DNA of 64,000 nucleotides, taken from assembly GCA_963422385.1 (NCBI GenBank), contig OY729432.1, forward strand, positions 992,001 through 1,056,000. Reading direction: 5' to 3'. Numbering within the stretch: the stretch's first letter is position 1; every line of letters begins with the position of its first letter. Origin of the DNA: JAJDTQ01 sp963422385 (lineage in GTDB: Bacteria; Desulfobacterota; Binatia; UBA9968; JAJDTQ01). The notes under the pieces were generated by a model, which was given only the letters and a program-made list of their open reading frames with translations, made no database searches and was not told the origin of the DNA. Of the stretch, positions 59,877-64,000 are shown one piece after another. A program made the translations under genes and the position numbers.

Positions 59877-59912
59877 ATCTTTTCACCAAACAGTTCATAA
59901 AGGAACGCAAAA

Positions 59913-60776
59913 ATGCCTTTTGTAGCCGCGTTGGCCGCTAGCCACGCACCCAACATGCTGCTCGAGCCGGGCGCCGAGTGGGAAGAGTTCATGACGCTGC
60001 ACTACCGCATGGCGCCGCAGGCGGCCGGCACCAGGCCGTCTCTGGAGGTGCAGCAACAGTTGCGGCAGGACGCGGAGAATGCCCTTGCCGTGCTGCGTTC
60101 CGACCTCGAAGCCGCCAGGCCCGACGTGCTGATCGTGGTCGCCAACGATCAGTTCGTGAACTTTTTCTTCGACAACATACCTACATTTTTCGTTACGCTG
60201 GCAGACGAGGTCGACGGCCAGTTCACCCGGCACAAGTTCCACTACCGGAATCACCCGGAGCTGGGCCGGGCGATCCTCCGGGCCGGGGTCGCCGCCGGGC
60301 TGGACCTGTCCTTCGGAGAGGACATCGAGCTTCAACATACCCAGATGGTGCCGCTGCATTTTCTTCTGCCCGAGCCGGAGATCCCCATCCTGCCCATCTT
60401 CGTCAACACCTGGATCGATCCGTTGCCGACGCCGGCCCGGTGCCATGCGCTGGGGAACCTCATACGGCAGGTGGCGGACGCCGCCACCGACCGGGTGGCC
60501 ATGCTTGCCACCGGCGGCCTGTCGCACTTCCCCGGGTCCCCCCGGATCGGTGAGATCGATACCGGCTTCGATGAAGGGCTGCTCCAGCAGATGCGCACGG
60601 GCCAGGGCTCCGCGTTGGCCGGCCTGACCCTCGAGCAGTTGCGGCAGTCGGGGAACTCCGAATTCCTGAACTGGATGGTCACGATCGGGGCCGTGGGCGA
60701 TACACCCGCCGCCAAGACCTTCTACATGCCCGACCACGTGGCCACCGGGTGGGGGTTCGCGAGTTGGAGAATTTGA
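59913..60776 (+). CDS. ligB: Extradiol ring-cleavage dioxygenase, class III (LigB-type beta subunit)
   Basis: The product is 287 aa, with AAAGGAACGC before the ATG. LigB-fold residues are ALAASHAPNMLLEP (metal His), ADEVDGQFTRHKFHYRNHPELG, EDIELQHTQMVPLHFLLP (catalytic His region) and MLATGGLSHFPGSPRIG. It matches protocatechuate 4,5-dioxygenase-like beta chains, which cleave catecholic rings using Fe(II). The small LigA subunit follows 57 bases later, giving the alpha/beta pair in beta-alpha order. Substrate could be protocatechuate, gallate or a similar catechol. Confidence 0.9.
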   Translation: MPFVAALAASHAPNMLLEPGAEWEEFMTLHYRMAPQAAGTRPSLEVQQQLRQDAENALAVLRSDLEAARPDVLIVVANDQFVNFFFDNIPTFFVTLADEVDGQFTRHKFHYRNHPELGRAILRAGVAAGLDLSFGEDIELQHTQMVPLHFLLPEPEIPILPIFVNTWIDPLPTPARCHALGNLIRQVADAATDRVAMLATGGLSHFPGSPRIGEIDTGFDEGLLQQMRTGQGSALAGLTLEQLRQSGNSEFLNWMVTIGAVGDTPAAKTFYMPDHVATGWGFASWRI

Positions 60777-60833
60777 CGCGCGGGTGTGGAAGGACGCGCC
60801 GATTGCACGAGCACGGGTCCACGGAAGCATCAC

Positions 60834-61079
60834 ATGAGCCGCTACCACCTGAACCGTTTCTTGTTTGACCTGAAGATGAAACCGGATACCCTGAGCCGGG
60901 CACTCGCTGACTTGGACGGGGCCTTGTCCGCCTATGACCTCAGCGCGGAAGAGATCGCGGCCATCAAGACACGGGATCCGCGGCAGTTGCGGCCGCTGGG
61001 CGCTCACGGGATGTTGTCGCTTTACCTGATGCGGCTGGACTCGGAGTTCGACGACAACATTTATTGGACGCAGAAGTGA
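60834..61079 (+). CDS. ligA: LigA-type alpha subunit of an extradiol dioxygenase
   Basis: The start is ATG 60834; the product is 81 aa. MSRYHLNRFLFDLKMKPDTL, DYDLSAEEIAAIKTRDP-like helices and RQLRPLGAHGMLSLYLMRL are typical of the all-helical LigA cap of protocatechuate 4,5-dioxygenase. It covers the active site of the LigB beta chain. It is shorter than Sphingobium LigA (139 aa) but normal for stand-alone relatives. The SDR gene follows after 68 bases. Confidence 0.85.
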   Translation: MSRYHLNRFLFDLKMKPDTLSRALADLDGALSAYDLSAEEIAAIKTRDPRQLRPLGAHGMLSLYLMRLDSEFDDNIYWTQK

Positions 61080-61147
61080 AGACGGATGTCCGCCGGGGCG
61101 CCGCCTTCGGGTGAGCCCGGCGGGGAATCCCGCACGAGGAGCCTTGG

Positions 61148-61939
61148 ATGGATTTGGGATTGACGGGCAAGGTGGCGCTGGTGGGCGGCGCCAGTCAGGG
61201 AATGGGGCGGGCCATCGCCGCCGGTTTCGCGCGGGAAGGCGCGAAGGTGAGCATCTGCGCCAGAGGCGGTGAAGCGTTGGAACGCGCCGCGGGTGAGATT
61301 CGCACGGCCACGGGCGGAGACGTCCTCGCCACGGTGGCGGACATGTCCAGGTACGACGATATCCGGCACTTCGTGGCCAGGAGCGTCGAGGCCTTCGGAC
61401 GAGTGGACGTGGTGGTGAACAACGCCGGCGGGCCTCCGTTCGGAGCGTTCGACGGGCTGAGCGAAGAGGACTGGACCGCGGCGTACAATCTGAGTCTCAT
61501 GGGTACGGTAAGGCTTACGCGCGAAGCGGTGCCGCACATGAAGGAGGTCGGTGCGGGACGCATCATCAACATCACCTCCTACGGCATCAAGGAGCCCATC
61601 GCGGGACTGATCCTGTCCAACACGTTCCGCACGGGCGTGGTGGGTTGGGCCAAGACGCTCTCCCGTGAGCTGGCGCCCGACAACATCCTCATCAACACGG
61701 TGTTGCCCGGACGCATTGACACCGAGCGCCACCACAACCTCAACGTGGCCCGGGCCAAGCGGCTCAACCTGCCCCTGGAAGAAGTTCAGAAGCAGAGCAA
61801 GGCCGAGATTGCTCTGGGCCGTTTCGGGCAGTCCGAGGAAGTTGCGGATTTGGTGGTCTTTCTTGGCTCCGACCGTGCGAGCTACATCACCGGAACGACG
61901 CTCCTGATCGACGGCGGTCTCGTCAGGACACTCATGTAA
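61148..61939 (+). CDS. Short-chain dehydrogenase/reductase lacking the usual Tyr-x3-Lys
   Basis: The product is 263 aa after GAGGAGCCTTGG. The NAD(P) loop is ALVGGASQGMGRAIAAGFA and the NNAGGPPFG motif is present. At the active site the sequence is IINITSYGIKEPIAGLILSN followed by TFRTGVVGWAKTL. The canonical YxxxK after the Ser strand is replaced by a LSNxxR arrangement, as in a known group of FabG-like proteins. The usual proton-relay is therefore altered. It lies downstream of ligBA in the same direction, so a role in the same aromatic pathway is plausible. Confidence 0.87.
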   Translation: MDLGLTGKVALVGGASQGMGRAIAAGFAREGAKVSICARGGEALERAAGEIRTATGGDVLATVADMSRYDDIRHFVARSVEAFGRVDVVVNNAGGPPFGAFDGLSEEDWTAAYNLSLMGTVRLTREAVPHMKEVGAGRIINITSYGIKEPIAGLILSNTFRTGVVGWAKTLSRELAPDNILINTVLPGRIDTERHHNLNVARAKRLNLPLEEVQKQSKAEIALGRFGQSEEVADLVVFLGSDRASYITGTTLLIDGGLVRTLM

Positions 61940-61949
61940 GGAAGGAGCC

Positions 61950-62279
61950 ATGGTTTACTATATCGTTCAATGGGACCTGCCGGATCAGAAGGCCAACCTG
62001 ACAATATACAGCAACAAGGCCAAGAACGACTGGCTGCCCATGACGCTGGCGGCCCCCGGGGTCAGGGAGATTCGCAATCTCCGGAACCCACTGGAGGTCA
62101 GCCCCCAGGTCGCAATCATGATCGAGTTCGACTCCCTCCAGGCGTGGGAGGGGTTTATCGAATCACAAGACTACATCCGGATCATGCGCGAGCTGAGGAT
62201 TCTGGGATGCACCAACTTCGACGCCCAAGTCTGGTCCCCGTCGCGCTACTTCCCGGAGTCGCTGAAGCGGGATGGCTAG
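61950..62279 (+). CDS. Small dimeric alpha/beta-barrel-like protein, C-terminus set by a mobile element
   Basis: The product is 109 aa after GGAAGGAGCC. MVYYIVQWDLPDQKANLTIY, WLPMTLAAPGVREIRNLRNP and VAIMIEFDSLQAWEGFIES fit a ferredoxin-like alpha+beta-barrel fold (EthD/NIPSNAP-like), though I cannot name the family with certainty. The stop codon TAG (62277-62279) is part of the left end of the MITE-like element at 62276-62440, so the native C-terminus may have been longer. It is co-directional with the SDR gene, 10 bases apart. Confidence 0.7.
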   Translation: MVYYIVQWDLPDQKANLTIYSNKAKNDWLPMTLAAPGVREIRNLRNPLEVSPQVAIMIEFDSLQAWEGFIESQDYIRIMRELRILGCTNFDAQVWSPSRYFPESLKRDG

Positions 62280-62440
62280 TGTCGTGTCCGGTAAATACGC
62301 AAGATAGGATGCGCAGGATTTCTTGTGGTCGGCAAGGCGCGATGACGAGCAGTGGCCAATACCACGCGAGGAAGAGCAACGCAGCCGACGGCAAAAAAGA
62401 CCAGTAAATCATCTTGCGTATTTACCGGACACGACACTAG
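62276..62440. mobile_element. MITE-like element with perfect 30-bp terminal inverted repeats, copy 1
   Basis: The left end, CTAGTGTCGTGTCCGGTAAA and on to GCAAGAT (62276-62305), is the exact reverse complement of 62411-62440. The element is 165 bp and non-coding. CTAG at both ends could be the target duplication (CTAG or TA) or part of the repeats. The interior (GCGCAGGATTTCTTGTGGTC, GCCAATACCACGCGAGGAAG) reappears inverted at 63173-63290. Confidence 0.85.
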
Positions 62441-63087
62441 TGTTGGGTCCCACAAACAGGCTTGCAAATCTCATTGCCAACCGTTCCCTGACTGCGGCAG
62501 ACGTGCGTGCCCGCGCTGACAGATTCGAGATCCTCCGGACCAGGACGCCGAAGGCCATCGCCGGAGACGACTTCCGGCCGGCCTCCGTCCTGGCGCCGAT
62601 CCAGGAACGTCCGGACGGAGACCACCTCGTCCTTACGCTACGGGCTGATGACCTGAGTTCTCACGGCGGTCAGGTGGCGTTCCCGGGAGGGAGCGTCGAT
62701 CCGGGAGACGACGGCGCGGTGGCCACGGCGCTGCGGGAGACCCGGGAAGAGATCGGCGTCGATCCCGGCCACGTGCGCATCCTGGGCCAGCTCGACCAGG
62801 TGATGGCCGGCTACAACTTTCTGGTGACCCCCTTCGTGGGACTGATTCCCTATCCGTACGAGTTCCGCCCCGACCCCCGGGAAACGGCCGCGGTGTTCTC
62901 CGTGCCGGTGGCCGCGCTGTTGAAGCAGAACGCCCTGACCCTGGATTTCCGCTTGTCCAGGAGGTCGGAGCCTATCTATCACTTTCAGTATCAGGAGTGG
63001 GATATCTGGGGGGCCACGGCGCGGATGGTCAAGCAGTTGCTCGAGCTCGTGTACGACTACGAGCCGAGGGCTGTAAGGCCGTCGTGA
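62440..63087 (+). CDS. Nudix hydrolase, CoA-pyrophosphatase type
   Basis: The most likely starts are GTG 62440 or TTG 62443, immediately at the MITE edge; the frame through the MITE is not native. The product is about 215 aa. It has DDLSSHGGQVAFPGGSVDPG followed by TALRETREEIGV, the NUDT7/8-type CoA-pyrophosphatase motif joined to the Nudix box (REtREEIG). It hydrolyses CoA, acyl-CoA or oxidised nucleotides. The original start and ribosome binding site were possibly removed by the insertion, so expression is uncertain. Confidence 0.85.
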   Translation: MLGPTNRLANLIANRSLTAADVRARADRFEILRTRTPKAIAGDDFRPASVLAPIQERPDGDHLVLTLRADDLSSHGGQVAFPGGSVDPGDDGAVATALRETREEIGVDPGHVRILGQLDQVMAGYNFLVTPFVGLIPYPYEFRPDPRETAAVFSVPVAALLKQNALTLDFRLSRRSEPIYHFQYQEWDIWGATARMVKQLLELVYDYEPRAVRPS

Positions 63088-63172
63088 CCGGGACACGGGA
63101 AACGGTGTTCCAGGCCGTTACGGTTCCCTGGATTCCTTGAATATCCGGTTGTAGACGCGGCAGTAGAACATC

Positions 63173-63290
63173 TTGCCGTCGGCTGCGTTGCTTCTCCTCG
63201 CGTGGTATCGGCCACTGCTCGTCGTCGCGCCTTGCCGACAACAAGAAATCCTGCGCATGTCGGCGCACGTATTTCTGGGACACGACACTA
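63173..63290. mobile_element. MITE-like element, copy 2 (inverted, truncated)
   Basis: The inverse strand reads TAGTGTCGTGTCC, then AAATACG, ATGCGCAGGATTTCTTGTTG, TCGGCAAGGCGCGA, GAGCAGTGGCC, ATACCACGCGAGGA and CAACGCAGCCGACGGCAA. This follows copy 1 at 62277-62392 with about ten differences. The second terminal repeat is missing. Its terminal TAG (63288-63290) is the stop codon of the dioxygenase beta subunit. Confidence 0.8.
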
Positions 63291-63800
63291 AAAGAAGATG
63301 CTCAGATTGGGCGACTGCAGCACCACCTGGTCCAGCACGATGGTACGGCGGGCGATCTTCCAATGGTCGCCGACCCTTCGCAGCACGTCGTCCCGTTCGC
63401 CCACGAAGACGTCCCGGCTGTGCTCGAGCTGGGTCCGGTACACCATGAAGTAGGAGCGGACCCGCAACTCGGACTCGTTCTCGCCGGATTCCACCTGTAC
63501 GTTGGTGACCAGGTGGCGCGTGCGGGACGGCGGCACTTCCGACCACGCCATGCCCGTGGCCAGACGCGCCACACGGGTGCGCAACGTCTCCTTGGTCTCT
63601 TCGAACAGCGCCAGTTCGCCGGGCTTGGAAATGCTGTCCGCCGGATCGTTGCTTTCCCACGGATTCGTTCGTTCCGGCATCCAGTAGACGATGTCGTCGG
63701 TGAAGAGCTCCAGCCACGCCTCGAAGGCGCGATCATCCAGAAGCCGCGCCTCACGGACGAGGAAGTCATGGATCTCATGCCAAAGATCGTGGTCGTTCAC
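63288..63800 (-). CDS. Aromatic-ring-hydroxylating dioxygenase beta subunit
   Basis: The start is GTG 63800 with GGCGGAGGCAAC upstream; the product is 170 aa. LWHEIHDFLVREARLLDDRAFEAWLELFTDDIVYWMPERTN, SRTRHLVTNVQVESGENESELRVRSYFMVYRTQ and GDHWKIARRTIVLDQVVLQSPNLSIFF are typical of the small (cystatin-like fold) subunit of Rieske dioxygenases. The alpha-subunit stop lies 51 bases upstream. The stop codon coincides with the end of the MITE-like copy 2, but the protein end (NLSIFF) looks natural. Confidence 0.92.
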   Translation of the reverse strand: MNDHDLWHEIHDFLVREARLLDDRAFEAWLELFTDDIVYWMPERTNPWESNDPADSISKPGELALFEETKETLRTRVARLATGMAWSEVPPSRTRHLVTNVQVESGENESELRVRSYFMVYRTQLEHSRDVFVGERDDVLRRVGDHWKIARRTIVLDQVVLQSPNLSIFF

Positions 63801-63850
63801 GTTGCCTCCGCCTTGCCGTGGTGTCCCGTACGCAGGAGCCTGCGGGGCCG

Positions 63851-64000
63851 TCACCAGTACCGGGTCTCCAAATCGACGTCGGACCAGCTCTCGGCGGCCA
63901 TCATCATCTCCCATCGGGAGTAGAACGCCCGCAGCCGCCTGCCGCCGCCTATGGGCGGGCAGCGGTCCTCGTGTCCGAGGTGAGCCTGGATGTTTTGTGG
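63851..64000 (-). CDS. Aromatic-ring-hydroxylating dioxygenase alpha subunit, C-terminus only
   Basis: The minus strand from base 64000 to the TGA at 63851 encodes 49 residues ending RAFYSRWEMMMAAESWSDVD and LETRYW. The W-(E/R)xxM...ESW pattern and the location directly before the beta subunit identify the end of a Rieske-type alpha subunit. The catalytic part lies outside the window. Confidence 0.75.
   Translation of the reverse strand, partial: PQNIQAHLGHEDRCPPIGGGRRLRAFYSRWEMMMAAESWSDVDLETRYW

Noticed and set aside
1..64000. tRNA or rRNA genes
   Set aside because: No cloverleaf with GGTTCGAATCC-like arms and no rRNA-like stretch was recognised by eye. A tRNA scan would be needed to be certain.

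Overview
The window comes from the chromosome of a high-GC bacterium. A menaquinone pathway (men genes) and catabolic genes for aromatic and acidic substrates (LigAB, Rieske dioxygenase, amidohydrolases, CaiB, a CO/xanthine-dehydrogenase-type molybdoenzyme) fit an aerobic or facultative, poorly cultured lineage of the Desulfobacterota/Tectomicrobia/Rokubacteria kind. The taxonomy is inference; there is no rRNA or tRNA gene to anchor it.

Region 1 (1-1.73 kb) is the end of a phage or prophage tail module on the minus strand: tape-measure protein and tail chaperones with a textbook -1 frameshift site. It runs directly into region 2 (1.72-13.5 kb), a small CRISPR array with its leader and one seven-gene minus-strand operon of subtype I-U/I-G: cas3 (helicase-HD order), csb3, csb1, two consecutive csb2-family genes, a cas4-cas1 fusion and cas2. 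Region 3 (13.6-20.5 kb) holds a secreted lectin-like protein and a catabolic set: two amidohydrolases, a zinc alcohol dehydrogenase, a luciferase-like monooxygenase and an amidase.

Region 4 (20.8-30.6 kb) is a decaying defence island. It has a type I restriction subunit HsdR carrying a C-terminal LexA/UmuD-like S24 domain, a DUF433/DUF5615 toxin-antitoxin pair broken by a 10-bp tandem duplication, an AAA ATPase broken by a 23-bp tandem duplication plus a 1-nt deletion, a PIN protein, and an HsdM that looks fused to a PIN-neighbour domain. No hsdS is visible. Region 5 (30.9-39.8 kb) has a frameshifted MFS transporter, a homogentisate-dioxygenase-like cupin, a three-subunit molybdenum hydroxylase, another MFS transporter and an ornithine-cyclodeaminase-like enzyme.

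Region 6 (39.8-42.8 kb) is a graveyard of toxin-antitoxin genes (YgiT zinc finger, Swt1-type HEPN protein, a Phd/VapC pair fused by deletion, a lone Phd) around an intact nth gene. Region 7 (42.8-47.7 kb) has a CaiB CoA-transferase and a bicupin-EutA-enoyl-CoA hydratase run. Region 8 (47.7-56.9 kb) has an AAA/DUF4143 ATPase with three palindromes at its start, then pyruvate/acetoin-type E1 beta and alpha joined to menE and menC, then menA, menB and menH; menD and menF are not present. Region 9 (56.9-64 kb) contains IS110 debris, an odd ferredoxin, a PEP-mutase/isocitrate-lyase family enzyme, an L,D-transpeptidase, ligB-ligA, an SDR, a Nudix hydrolase and the end of a Rieske dioxygenase operon. 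Two copies of a MITE-like element sit here and supply gene stop codons.

Several genes carry single-base frameshifts. They may be real decay or assembly error, and each is flagged.
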